Origin: JAJUFS01 sp964599565
Lineage (GTDB): Bacteria > Pseudomonadota > Gammaproteobacteria > Natronospirales > JAJUFS01
Reading direction: 5' to 3'
Length of the DNA stretch: 64,000 nucleotides
NCBI GenBank assembly: GCA_964599565.1
Contig: CAZRFE010000001.1
Span: 1-64,000 of the forward strand
Shown here: positions 52,801 to 60,711 of the stretch, piece after piece
Layout: each line of letters starts with the position of its first letter
Numbering within the stretch: the stretch's first letter is position 1
Made by a program: the position numbers and the translations under genes
Notes under the pieces: generated by a model
Database searches by the model: none
Told to the model about the DNA's origin: nothing
Seen by the model: only the letters and a program-made list of their open reading frames with translations

Positions 52801-54270
52801 ATGTCCCCCGCCCTTCCCGCGCCCGTGAAAATCAGGATCAAGCAGCAGTCCGCGCCGTCTCCGGCGGCGCGCGCGTCCGCGGATCACGTTCTCGTCGTCG
52901 CGCTGAAGGGCGATACGACGTGGAATCAACACGGCTTTCTCGCCGGCCTCGCGCCGCGCCTCAAGGGACGCGAGAAGGAAACCGTCACGCTGGCATCCGC
53001 CGACCGCTTCGTCACCGTGGGGCGCATCGCTGACGACGCAACGGCCTTCGAACTGCTTGAAGCGGCACGCAAGTGGATGGCATCCGTTAGCACCTGCCGG
53101 TCCGCGACACTGGCCGTGGCGTTCGCGGGTCTTGATGCGAAGAAACGCGCGGCCGTGGCAGATGCCGTCGTCGCCGCGGCCTTTGCTGCCGAGTTCGCGC
53201 TGCCGAAGATTTCCGCGAGCGCGGACGGCTCGAAGCCCGTCATTCGCGAACTGCAGGTATTCGGACTCGACGGAAAGCACGATTTCTCGCGCACGCTCGC
53301 CACGGCAGAGGGCAACAATCTCGCGCGCTGGCTCGCGACGCTGCCGGGCAACCACCTCACGCCGGGCAGATACCGGAATTATGTGGCGAAGCTCGCCGAC
53401 GATCTCGGCTGGGAAATGACCTTTCTCGATGAAGCCGCATTGAAGAAGAAAAAGGCCGGCGCATTTCTTGCCGTGGTACAGGGCAGCACGGCTCGTGATG
53501 CGGGCATCGTGCATCTGCGTTACCGGCCCGCCCGCGCGAAGCGGAACGCGAAAGCCGTCGCGCTCGTCGGCAAGGGCATCTGCTTCGACACCGGCGGCAA
53601 CAACTTGAAGACCGGGCGTCACATGTTCGGCATGCATGGCGACATGCAGGGTTCGGCCGTCGCGCTCGGCACGCTGCTCGCGCTGACGCGGCTGAAGGCG
53701 GGTTTTCCCGTCGACTGCTGGTTGGCGCTTGCGCAGAATCACATCGGCCCCGATGCCTACAAGATGAACGACGTGGTGAGTGCATCCGACGGCACCACCA
53801 TCGAGATCGTGCACACGGACGCCGAAGGCCGCATGGTGCTCGCCGATACGCTCGCGCTCGCAAGCAATGCGAAGCCTTCCTTCATCATGGATTTCGCGAC
53901 GCTCACCGGCACCTGCATCCAGTCGCTCGGCAACCGCTATTCCGGAATCTTCACGAATCGCGATGAACTGATCGACGCACTCATCGCCGCCGGCAGGCAT
54001 TCCGGCGAGCGCGTCTGGCCGTTCCCGCAGGATCGCGACTACGACGAACTGCTGGAGAGCAAGGTCGCCGACATCAAGCAGTGCCTGATCGAAGGCGAGG
54101 CGGATCACATCCTCGCCGGACGTTTCCTCAACCGTTTCGTGAAGCACGACGTGCCGTGGGTGCACGTCGATCTTTCCGCGTCGGAAGTGAAAGGCGGACT
54201 TGCGCATGTGCCGTCGGATTTCACCGGTTTCGGCGTGCGCTTTGCGACGGAATACCTGCTCGCGCGCTGA
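52801..54270 (+). CDS. Leucyl aminopeptidase family protein (M17)
   Basis: A 489-aa cytoplasmic metallo-aminopeptidase of family M17. The N-terminal domain is variable. The C-terminal catalytic domain has KGICFDTGGNNLKTG (metal and catalytic Lys), HGDMQGSA (Asp), and HTDAEGRMVLADTLA in place of the usual NTDAEGRL. These keep the metal-binding Asp and Glu. It is divergent from aceE. The stop overlaps the VOC gene by one base. Confidence 0.93.
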   Translation: MSPALPAPVKIRIKQQSAPSPAARASADHVLVVALKGDTTWNQHGFLAGLAPRLKGREKETVTLASADRFVTVGRIADDATAFELLEAARKWMASVSTCRSATLAVAFAGLDAKKRAAVADAVVAAAFAAEFALPKISASADGSKPVIRELQVFGLDGKHDFSRTLATAEGNNLARWLATLPGNHLTPGRYRNYVAKLADDLGWEMTFLDEAALKKKKAGAFLAVVQGSTARDAGIVHLRYRPARAKRNAKAVALVGKGICFDTGGNNLKTGRHMFGMHGDMQGSAVALGTLLALTRLKAGFPVDCWLALAQNHIGPDAYKMNDVVSASDGTTIEIVHTDAEGRMVLADTLALASNAKPSFIMDFATLTGTCIQSLGNRYSGIFTNRDELIDALIAAGRHSGERVWPFPQDRDYDELLESKVADIKQCLIEGEADHILAGRFLNRFVKHDVPWVHVDLSASEVKGGLAHVPSDFTGFGVRFATEYLLAR

Positions 54271-54674
54271 TGGAACTTCTGGCGAACATCGACGTCGACG
54301 ATCTTCCCCGCGCCATCGATTTCTACTGCTCCGCGCTCGGCCTTCGCATCGGCCGCCGCTTCGGTGATTCCGCGGTCGAACTGCTCGGCGCGTCCTCGCC
54401 CATCTATCTCCTCGAGAAAGCGCCCGGCACTGTTGCATCGAAGGCTTCGCCGCAGCAACGTCACTATTCGCGTCACTGGACGCCAGTGCACCTGGATTTC
54501 GTCGTACCGGACATCGATGCGGCCGTAGCGCATGCGCAGGCTGCCGGCGCGTGCCTTGAAGGCGAGGTGCAGGCAAGCGCATGGGGCAGGCTCGCCGTCA
54601 TGGCGGATCCCTTCGGGCATGGATTCTGCCTGATCGAATTTCGCGGACGCGGCTACGACGAGATCGCTTCCTAG
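54270..54674 (+). CDS. VOC/glyoxalase-fold protein
   Basis: A 134-aa vicinal-oxygen-chelate protein with two beta-alpha-beta modules: LANIDVDDLPRAIDFYCSALGL and HLDFVVPDIDAAVAHAQAAG. The C-terminal MADPFGHGFCLIEF carries the last metal-binding Glu. Members include glyoxalase I and dioxygenases; the substrate is unknown. ATG 54270 overlaps the aminopeptidase stop. Confidence 0.88.
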   Translation: MELLANIDVDDLPRAIDFYCSALGLRIGRRFGDSAVELLGASSPIYLLEKAPGTVASKASPQQRHYSRHWTPVHLDFVVPDIDAAVAHAQAAGACLEGEVQASAWGRLAVMADPFGHGFCLIEFRGRGYDEIAS

Positions 54675-54789
54675 ACAGATCCGCGGTTCTGCCGCCGCCA
54701 GCCCAACGGTTCAAGCCGCTGCCGTCCCGCGGGACCGGCGATTTCATTCAATTCCACGAGTATTTCAAGTTGTCCGCGCTGCATCGGCA

Positions 54790-54817
54790 TTACCTGCCCG
54801 CCTCAATCCTTTAGAAT
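54790..54817 (+). promoter_or_regulatory. Predicted promoter for pyrC
   Basis: TTACCT (54790-54795), a 16-bp spacer and TAGAAT (54812-54817) make a plausible sigma-70 promoter about 62 nt before the pyrC start. Confidence 0.45.
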
Positions 54818-54879
54818 GTGCCGCCCGGGCGACGCTCCGCGAACTATAAGGCGGCGTCACCACTGACTGAAAGGCTTCC

Positions 54880-55923
54880 ATGGAAACACTCACGCTCACC
54901 CGCCCCGACGACTGGCATCTTCACCTGCGGGACGGCGCACAGATGGCATCCGTACTGCCCTGCACGGCGCGCCAGTTCGCGCGCGCGCTCATCATGCCGA
55001 ACCTGCGCCCGCCAGTGACCACCACGCAGCAGGCGCTCGCGTACCGGCAGCGCATTCTCGACGCGCTGCCGGAGAACATGACGTTCGAACCGATGATGGC
55101 GCTCTATCTCACCGACAACACGACGCCGGCGGAAATCGAAACCGCGAAGGCATCCGGCAAGGTGCTCGCGGTGAAACTCTATCCCGCCGGAGCGACGACG
55201 AACTCCGACGCGGGCGTGACGGACATTGCGCGTACGCATGCAACGCTCGAGAAGATGGCGGAAGCCGGCGTGCCGCTGTGCGTGCACGGCGAAGTCACGC
55301 GCGATGATGTCGATGTCTTCGATCGCGAAGCGGTGTTCGTCGACGACGTTCTCGCCCCCCTGCATGCACGCCTGCCGGAGCTGAAAATTGTCCTTGAACA
55401 CATCACGACCGCAGCCGCCGCCGATTTCGTGCGCGACGCCGGCGCCAATGTCGCCGCCACGATCACGCCGCAGCACCTGCTGCACAATCGCAACGCGCTC
55501 TTCAAGGGCGGCATCCGCCCGCACTACTACTGCCTTCCCGTGCTCAAGACCGAACCGGATCGTGAGGCATTGATCCAGGCGGCAACCAGCGGCAATCCGA
55601 AATTCTTCCTTGGCACCGACAGCGCGCCGCACGCGGTGCATGCAAAGGAAACAGCGTGCGGTTGCGCGGGGTGTTTTACTGCGCACGCCGCGCTCGAGCT
55701 GTACGCGGAAGCCTTCGATGCCGCCGGCGCGCTTGAGCGGCTCGAAGCGTTCGCGTGCCATTTCGGCGCGGACTTCTACGGCCTGCCGCGCAACACCGGC
55801 ACGGTTACCCTGCGTCGCGAAGCGTGGACGCCGCCCTCGCGCATGCCCTTCGGCGGACAGGGAGCCGACACCGAGATCGTGCCGTTCCGGGCCGATGAAA
55901 CCATCGCGTGGCGTTGCGCGTGA
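54880..55923 (+). CDS. pyrC: Dihydroorotase
   Basis: A 347-aa class II dihydroorotase of the E. coli type, third step of pyrimidine synthesis. DDWHLHLRDG supplies two metal His, and the carboxylated Lys is in AVKLYPAGATTNS. Later ligands are in CVHGEV and VLEHITT, and the catalytic Asp is in LGTDSAPHAVHAKE. Full length. Its end lies next to the RNase T gene. Confidence 0.96.
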   Translation: METLTLTRPDDWHLHLRDGAQMASVLPCTARQFARALIMPNLRPPVTTTQQALAYRQRILDALPENMTFEPMMALYLTDNTTPAEIETAKASGKVLAVKLYPAGATTNSDAGVTDIARTHATLEKMAEAGVPLCVHGEVTRDDVDVFDREAVFVDDVLAPLHARLPELKIVLEHITTAAAADFVRDAGANVAATITPQHLLHNRNALFKGGIRPHYYCLPVLKTEPDREALIQAATSGNPKFFLGTDSAPHAVHAKETACGCAGCFTAHAALELYAEAFDAAGALERLEAFACHFGADFYGLPRNTGTVTLRREAWTPPSRMPFGGQGADTEIVPFRADETIAWRCA

Positions 55924-55949
55924 ACCAGGCTGCCGACTACTGGAATGAA

Positions 55950-56606
55950 ATGAACAATCCGAACGACATCGCCGCAGAACAGGCCCGCATGATGACGAAC
56001 CGCTTTCGCGGCTTTCTTCCCGTCGTCGTCGATGTCGAAACCGGCGGTTTCAATTCGAACACCGACGCCTTGCTCGAAGTCGCCGCCGTGCTGCTGCGTT
56101 TCGACGAGAACGGCGACCTGCAGCGCCACTCCTCGCACTGGTATCACGTGACGCCGTTCGAGGGTTCCAACATCGAGCAGGCATCGCTCGATGTCACGGG
56201 CATCGATCCCGACCATCCGCTGCGACCGGCGCTGCCGGAGCGCGAAGCGCTGCGACGGCTGTTCCGCGAAGTGCGCACCGAGGTGAAGGCGCAGGGCTGC
56301 AACCGCGCCGTGCTGGTCGGCCACAACGCGTGGTTCGATCTCAGCTTTCTCAATGCGGCCGTGACGCGCACCGAGATCAAGCGCAATCCGTTCCATCCTT
56401 TCTCCTGCTTCGATACGGCGACGCTCGGCGGCGTTGCGTACGGGCAGACGGTGCTTGCGCGCGCGATCGAAGCCGCGGATCTCGGCTGGGACGGCGGCGA
56501 GGCGCACTCGGCCATCTACGACGCGGAGAAGACCGCGGATCTTTTCTGCGGCATCGTCAATCGTTTCCGGACGATGTACGAAGCCAGCCTGCGCGATCGC
56601 CTGTAA
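55950..56606 (+). CDS. rnt: Ribonuclease T
   Basis: A 218-aa DEDD exonuclease that trims the 3' ends of tRNA and other stable RNAs. Exo I is VVVDVETGGFNSNTDALLE, Exo II is NRAVLVGHNAWFDLSFLNAA, and Exo III is EAHSAIYDAEKTADLF. The segment KRNPFHPFSCFDTATLGGVA is typical of RNase T. ATG 55950 is chosen; a GTG at 55920 overlapping pyrC is an alternative. Confidence 0.95.
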   Translation: MNNPNDIAAEQARMMTNRFRGFLPVVVDVETGGFNSNTDALLEVAAVLLRFDENGDLQRHSSHWYHVTPFEGSNIEQASLDVTGIDPDHPLRPALPEREALRRLFREVRTEVKAQGCNRAVLVGHNAWFDLSFLNAAVTRTEIKRNPFHPFSCFDTATLGGVAYGQTVLARAIEAADLGWDGGEAHSAIYDAEKTADLFCGIVNRFRTMYEASLRDRL

Positions 56607-56618
56607 GCGGAATCGCGC

Positions 56619-57725
56619 ATGGAACTGCATGAACGCCTGCAGCAGCTGCTTCGCGATGCACAGGCTGCGCGCGACGATTACCTCGGCTACCCCGTCAGCA
56701 AGGATTTCGATCACGCCTCGCTCGCGGCATTTCTCGGCGTACCGCTGAACAATCTCGGCGATCCCTTCACGGACAGCACCTGGCGCGTGGACAGCCGCGC
56801 GCTCGAACGCGAAGTCGTGGAATTCTTTGCAAGGCTGATGCGCGCGCCGGACGGCGAATGGTGGGGATACGTCACGAACGGCGGCAGCGAAGGCAATCTC
56901 TACGGTCTCTACCTCTCGCGCGAATTGCATCCGAAGGGCATCGTGTATTTCTCCGAGGAAACGCATTACAGCGTCTCGAAGAACCTGCATCTTCTGAACA
57001 TGCGTCACATCATGATTCGCGCACAGGATTCCGGCGAGATCGACTACGACGATCTCAACGAGACGCTGAAGCTCCATCGCGACGTGCCCGCGATCGTCTT
57101 CGCGAACATCGGCACCACGATGACCGAAGGCAAGGATGACATCGCGAAGATCCGGCGCATGCTGGAGAAGCTTGCGATCCACCAGCACTACATTCACAGC
57201 GACGCCGCGCTGTGCGGACCGGTTGCGCCGTTTCTCGATCCGCGGCCCGCGTTCGATTTCGCCGACGGCGCGGATTCCATCGCAATCTCCGGGCACAAGT
57301 TCATCGGTTCGCCGATTCCCTGCGGCGTCGTGCTCGCGCGCAAGCGCCATGTCGATCGCATCGCGCGCTCCATCGCGTATATCGGCTGCCTCGACACGAC
57401 GATCACCGGCTCGCGCAACGGGCTCACGCCCGTGATCCTGTGGGCGGCGATCCAGCGATTCGGTGTCGATGGATTGCGCCAGCGCGTCGCGGCAAGCCTG
57501 GAACTTGCCGCCTACGCCGAAGGGAAACTGAAGGCGTCCGGGATCGCCGCCTGGCGGAACCGCAACGCGCTCACGGTGGTGTTTCCCGCGGTTTCCGATT
57601 CCCTGCGGCAGCGCTGGCAACTCGCAACGGCGCGCGGACAGTCGCACCTCATCGCGATGCCTGGCGTGACACCTGAGCACATCGATCGCTTCATCGACGA
57701 ACTGCAACAGGAGACGCGCGCATGA
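56619..57725 (+). CDS. hdc: Histidine decarboxylase, PLP-dependent
   Basis: A 368-aa group II PLP decarboxylase, the length of bacterial histidine decarboxylases. PLP Lys227 lies in SISGHKFIGSPIPCG, Asp195 in YIHSDAALCG, and His116 in SEETHYSVSK. The motif WGYVTNGGSEGNLYGLY holds the phosphate-binding region. The product would be histamine. The gene ends in a 4-nt overlap with a double-ACT gene, which hints at amino-acid control. A serine decarboxylase function is possible, since plant serine decarboxylases are close homologues. Confidence 0.87.
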   Translation: MELHERLQQLLRDAQAARDDYLGYPVSKDFDHASLAAFLGVPLNNLGDPFTDSTWRVDSRALEREVVEFFARLMRAPDGEWWGYVTNGGSEGNLYGLYLSRELHPKGIVYFSEETHYSVSKNLHLLNMRHIMIRAQDSGEIDYDDLNETLKLHRDVPAIVFANIGTTMTEGKDDIAKIRRMLEKLAIHQHYIHSDAALCGPVAPFLDPRPAFDFADGADSIAISGHKFIGSPIPCGVVLARKRHVDRIARSIAYIGCLDTTITGSRNGLTPVILWAAIQRFGVDGLRQRVAASLELAAYAEGKLKASGIAAWRNRNALTVVFPAVSDSLRQRWQLATARGQSHLIAMPGVTPEHIDRFIDELQQETRA

Positions 57726-58126
57726 AACGCATCATGGTCGTCGCGGCGGATCGCAAGGGACTGCTCGCGGATCTCAGCGAGCTGCTGGAGCGCGCCGGCG
57801 TCAACATCAACACCATCGATGCCGCCGACGAGGATGGCACCGCGTACATCACGCTGGAAGTGGACCGCTACGATGAAACGCTGAACCTGCTGCGCGATTC
57901 CGAGTACCAGGCCGTGCCCGAGGAAGTGCTCGTCATCCGCATCGAGGATCGTCCCGGCGGGCTTGCACGCATCTCGCGGCGCCTCGCGGAGAACGACATC
58001 GCGATTCGCGGCATGACCATGCTGCACCGTGCGAACGGCTGGTGCGCAGTCGCGGTGGCGACGGATGACAATGAACGCGCGCGCGGCGTGCTGGCGGAAA
58101 ACGTGATGGAGAAAAGCGATTCCTGA
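57722..58126 (+). CDS. Double ACT-domain protein
   Basis: A 134-aa protein made of two ACT domains (about 1-65 and 68-130): MVVAADRKGLLADLSELLERAG and VIRIEDRPGGLARISRRLAE each carry the Gly of the ligand-binding turn. ACT pairs bind amino acids and control enzymes. It overlaps the decarboxylase gene by 4 nt (ATGA), so it may sense histidine or a related amino acid and control that enzyme; this is inference. Confidence 0.87.
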   Translation: MKRIMVVAADRKGLLADLSELLERAGVNINTIDAADEDGTAYITLEVDRYDETLNLLRDSEYQAVPEEVLVIRIEDRPGGLARISRRLAENDIAIRGMTMLHRANGWCAVAVATDDNERARGVLAENVMEKSDS

Positions 58127-58130
58127 AAGA

Positions 58131-58156
58131 AAAGGCCGCGCATTCGCGCGGCCTTT
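58131..58156. terminator. Bidirectional hairpin terminator
   Basis: AAAGGCCGCGC (58131-58141) and GCGCGGCCTTT (58146-58156) form an 11-bp perfect stem with an ATTC loop. The T-rich side (TTTTCTTTC) faces the minus strand, so it serves grxD best and the ACT gene in the other direction. Confidence 0.8.
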
Positions 58157-58180
58157 CATGGCTTCATGCCGGTTGCCTGC

Positions 58181-58498
58181 CTACCTGTTCCCAGCTTCCG
58201 CCAGCAACGTCTTCAGCTCTCCCGACTCGTACATCTCGACAATGATGTCGCTGCCGCCGATCAGTTCGCCGTTGACGTAAAGCTGCGGAATCGTCGGCCA
58301 GTTCGAGAACTGCTTGATGCCTTCACGCACGTCCTGGTCTTCGAGCACGTTCACGAACGCGAACGGCGCACCGCATGCGTTCAGCGCGGCAACCGCGCGC
58401 GCCGAGAATCCGCACTGCGGGAAATCCGGCGAACCTTTCATGTAGAGCAGGACGCTGTTGTCGCCGACCTGCTGCCTGATGCGTTCCTGTACGTCCAT
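58181..58498 (-). CDS. grxD: Monothiol glutaredoxin Grx4
   Basis: A 105-aa CGFS monothiol glutaredoxin that holds and transfers 2Fe-2S clusters. GSPDFPQCGFSARAVAALNA contains the active Cys; WPTIPQLYVNGELIGGSDI is the glutathione-binding cis-Pro segment. It lies 10 bp downstream of the BON lipoprotein gene. Confidence 0.96.
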   Translation of the reverse strand: MDVQERIRQQVGDNSVLLYMKGSPDFPQCGFSARAVAALNACGAPFAFVNVLEDQDVREGIKQFSNWPTIPQLYVNGELIGGSDIIVEMYESGELKTLLAEAGNR

Positions 58499-58508
58499 TG
58501 CCGACCTC

Positions 58509-58838
58509 TCAGCGGGCGTCTTTCACCCGCAGTTGAATGATGACTTCGCTCACGCCCGCGACGCCCGCGGCAACCTGTCGCGCACGCTGGATGTGGGCTG
58601 GTTCCGCGACGACACCGTCGAGCGTGACCACACCCTGCCGTGTCGTGACCGCGATGCGCGCAGCATCCAGCACGGCGTCGCGATAGATCGCAGTGCGAAC
58701 CTCGCGCGTGATGCGCGAATCCGCCTGCGACGCCGACCACGTGTTGTTGCCGCCGGCCGCGCCGCTCATGACCGCCGTCGCGCAACCGTTGATGGCGAGC
58801 GTTGCCGCAAACATCAGGAACAGGAAGACGCGTTTCAT
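58509..58838 (-). CDS. BON-domain lipoprotein
   Basis: A 109-aa lipoprotein with a lipobox-type INGC at residue 19 and a single BON domain (about 38-107; SRITREVRTAIYRDAVLDAA, then VVTLDGVVAEPAHIQRA). BON domains bind phospholipid membranes and help keep the outer membrane intact. It has one BON domain, unlike DolP/OsmY with two. It follows the sodB terminator, so it has its own promoter. Confidence 0.88.
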   Translation of the reverse strand: MKRVFLFLMFAATLAINGCATAVMSGAAGGNNTWSASQADSRITREVRTAIYRDAVLDAARIAVTTRQGVVTLDGVVAEPAHIQRARQVAAGVAGVSEVIIQLRVKDAR

Positions 58839-58889
58839 GGAATTCTCCGGCGGATCGCGGCGCGGATTATAGCGCAGGCAAAAGCAACA

Positions 58890-58925
58890 AAGAAAAAAGC
58901 CCGGCGGTGCCGGGCCTTTTTCGCG
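58890..58925 (-). terminator. Intrinsic terminator after sodB
   Basis: Minus strand: stem GCCCGGC/GCCGGGC (58899-58905 with 58909-58915) and a T-rich run TTTTTTCTTTGTT. It lies 19 bp past the sodB stop codon. Confidence 0.85.
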
Positions 58926-58934
58926 CTGCCCTCA

Positions 58935-59537
58935 TCAGGCCTTGAAGTTCTTCGCGGCGAACTCCCAGTTCAGCACTTCATCGAACCAGGCTTCGAGGTA
59001 CTTCGGTCGCGCATTGCGGTAATCGATGTAATAGGCATGCTCCCAGACGTCGCAGGTGAACAGCGGCGTGCCCATGCCGGCGTGCGCGATCGGCGTGTCC
59101 GCATCATCGGTCTGCACGATGCCGACGGAGCCGTCGCCCTTCTTCACGAGCCACGCCCAGCCGGACGCGAAATTGCCGACGGACGTCTCGATGAACTTCG
59201 TGCGGAAGTCCGCGAACGAACCGAATGCCTTGTCGATCGCCGCGGCAAGCTCGCCGGCAGGCGCACCGCCGCCGTTCGGGCTCATCGAGTTCCAGTAGAA
59301 GGTGTGGTTCCAGACCTGCGCGGACTGGTTGAACAGGCCCTTGTTGCCCGAGGCGAGCGCCTTGCGGATGATCTCTTCCAGCGGCAGCGATTCGAACTCG
59401 GTGCCGGAGATCAGCGCATTGGTCTTGTCCACGTAAGCCTTGTGATGCTTGCCGTAATGGAATTCCAGCGTTTCCTTCGAGACGTGCGGCGCGAGCGCAT
59501 CCATCGCGTAGGGAAGTTCCGGCAATTCGTGCTTCAT
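58935..59537 (-). CDS. sodB: Superoxide dismutase, Fe type
   Basis: A 200-aa iron superoxide dismutase. Ligands are His in LEFHYGKHHKAYVDKTN, His in QVWNHTFYWNSM and Asp/His in DVWEHAYYIDYRNAR. The Gln in LFNQSAQVWNH and the Ala-Gly pair in IAHAGMGTPLF fit the Fe class. ATG 59537 has AAGGAG upstream. Monocistronic with its own terminator; divergent from nadC. Confidence 0.95.
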   Translation of the reverse strand: MKHELPELPYAMDALAPHVSKETLEFHYGKHHKAYVDKTNALISGTEFESLPLEEIIRKALASGNKGLFNQSAQVWNHTFYWNSMSPNGGGAPAGELAAAIDKAFGSFADFRTKFIETSVGNFASGWAWLVKKGDGSVGIVQTDDADTPIAHAGMGTPLFTCDVWEHAYYIDYRNARPKYLEAWFDEVLNWEFAAKNFKA

Positions 59538-59703
59538 GGCGATCTCCTTGGTTGAAATGCATGCCGCGGGAATGCTCCCGCCCGTGGCGTCATTTGGGTA
59601 AACTTGCGACTTGAAGTTGCGAAAGTCTAAGGCTGCGACCACGCGCATACAACCGCGCCGCAGCACGTCCGGCAAAACCTCTACTCGCTTTCACGGAAGT
59701 TTC
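59538..59703. promoter_or_regulatory. sodB/nadC divergent regulatory region
   Basis: A 15-nt near-palindrome GCGACTTGAAGTTGC (59606-59620, two mismatched positions) sits in the middle of the spacer and could be an operator for either gene. TTGCGA (59604-59609) with TAAGGC (59628-59633) is a weak possible promoter for nadC. Confidence 0.35.
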
Positions 59704-60570
59704 ATGCCCAGCCTGCCAGCCGATCTCGCCGAACAGGTACGCCGCGCGCTCGCCGAAGACGTCGGTCCCGCACCGCCCGCCGGGCGCGGCGATCTCACCG
59801 CGCAACTGATTCCGGAAAATGCACGCGCGAGCGCAACCGTCATCTCCCGCGAGGCGGCCGTGCTCTGCGGACAGGCCTGGGTGGAAGAGACATTCCGGCA
59901 GATCGATCCGTCCGTGAGAATCCACTGGCACGCCGGCGAAGGCGAGACCGTGGAGCCGAACGCCCTGCTCTGCCGGCTCGCAGGACCGGCGCGCGCGTTG
60001 CTGACCGGCGAGCGCACTGCACTCAATTTCCTCCAGACGCTCTCGGGTACTGCAACGGCGGCGCGACATTACGCGGACATCGTCGCGGGCACGCGCTGCC
60101 GCGTACTCGATACGCGCAAGACGCTGCCCGGCCTTCGCACCGCGCAGAAGTACGCCGTTTCCATCGGCGGCGGCGGCAACCATCGCATGGGACTGTTCGA
60201 CGCCATCCTCATCAAGGAAAATCACATCGCCGCGGCCGGCTCCATCGCCGCGGCGGTCGAGCGCGCGCGCGAGATCGCACCGGACGTGACGGTTGAAGTC
60301 GAGGTCGAGAATTTCGATGAGCTGGACAAGGCGCTTGCTGCCGGCGCCGACGTGATCATGCTGGATGAATTCGATCTCGATGCCACGCACCGCGCGGTTG
60401 CGCGCGTTGCCGGGCGTGCGAAACTCGAAGCCTCAGGCGGCATCGGCGATGCGGCACTGCGCGCGATCGCCGAGACCGGCGTGGATTTCATCTCGGTCGG
60501 CGCGCTGACCAAGCACGTCCGGGCAACGGACCTTTCCATGCGCTTCAGCCTGGAATCGGTCTCTCCCTGA
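59704..60570 (+). CDS. nadC: Nicotinate-nucleotide pyrophosphorylase
   Basis: A 288-aa quinolinate phosphoribosyltransferase for NAD synthesis. Core motifs are RTALNFLQTLSGTATAARHY, LDTRKTLPGLRTAQKYAVSI, IGGGGNHRMGLFDAILIKEN and IMLDEFDLDATHRAV. Full length; ATG 59704 gives the usual N-terminus. No nadA or nadB gene lies beside it. Confidence 0.95.
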   Translation: MPSLPADLAEQVRRALAEDVGPAPPAGRGDLTAQLIPENARASATVISREAAVLCGQAWVEETFRQIDPSVRIHWHAGEGETVEPNALLCRLAGPARALLTGERTALNFLQTLSGTATAARHYADIVAGTRCRVLDTRKTLPGLRTAQKYAVSIGGGGNHRMGLFDAILIKENHIAAAGSIAAAVERAREIAPDVTVEVEVENFDELDKALAAGADVIMLDEFDLDATHRAVARVAGRAKLEASGGIGDAALRAIAETGVDFISVGALTKHVRATDLSMRFSLESVSP

Positions 60571-60584
60571 CAACATGTTCGTGA

Positions 60585-60614
60585 TATTCTGGGCCGCCTC
60601 AAACGCCCGTTTGA
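60585..60614 (+). promoter_or_regulatory. -10 element and PsrA/FadR-like operator of fadE
   Basis: TATTCT (60585-60590) is a plausible -10. Immediately downstream TCAAACG-CC-CGTTTGA (60599-60614) is a perfect palindrome with 7-bp arms. It fits the TCAAAC-N4-GTTTGA type of site bound by TetR-family fatty-acid regulators such as PsrA in gammaproteobacteria. Position over the transcription start suggests repression. Confidence 0.55.
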
Positions 60615-60711
60615 AATTTTCGGGGCCGGATGACGCAGGTCAAGGCCCGCCGCGCCGCGAGGCCGCAGACTGCATCCTGCCCGCGATTCCTGGAACCGAA
60701 GGAGACTTCGC

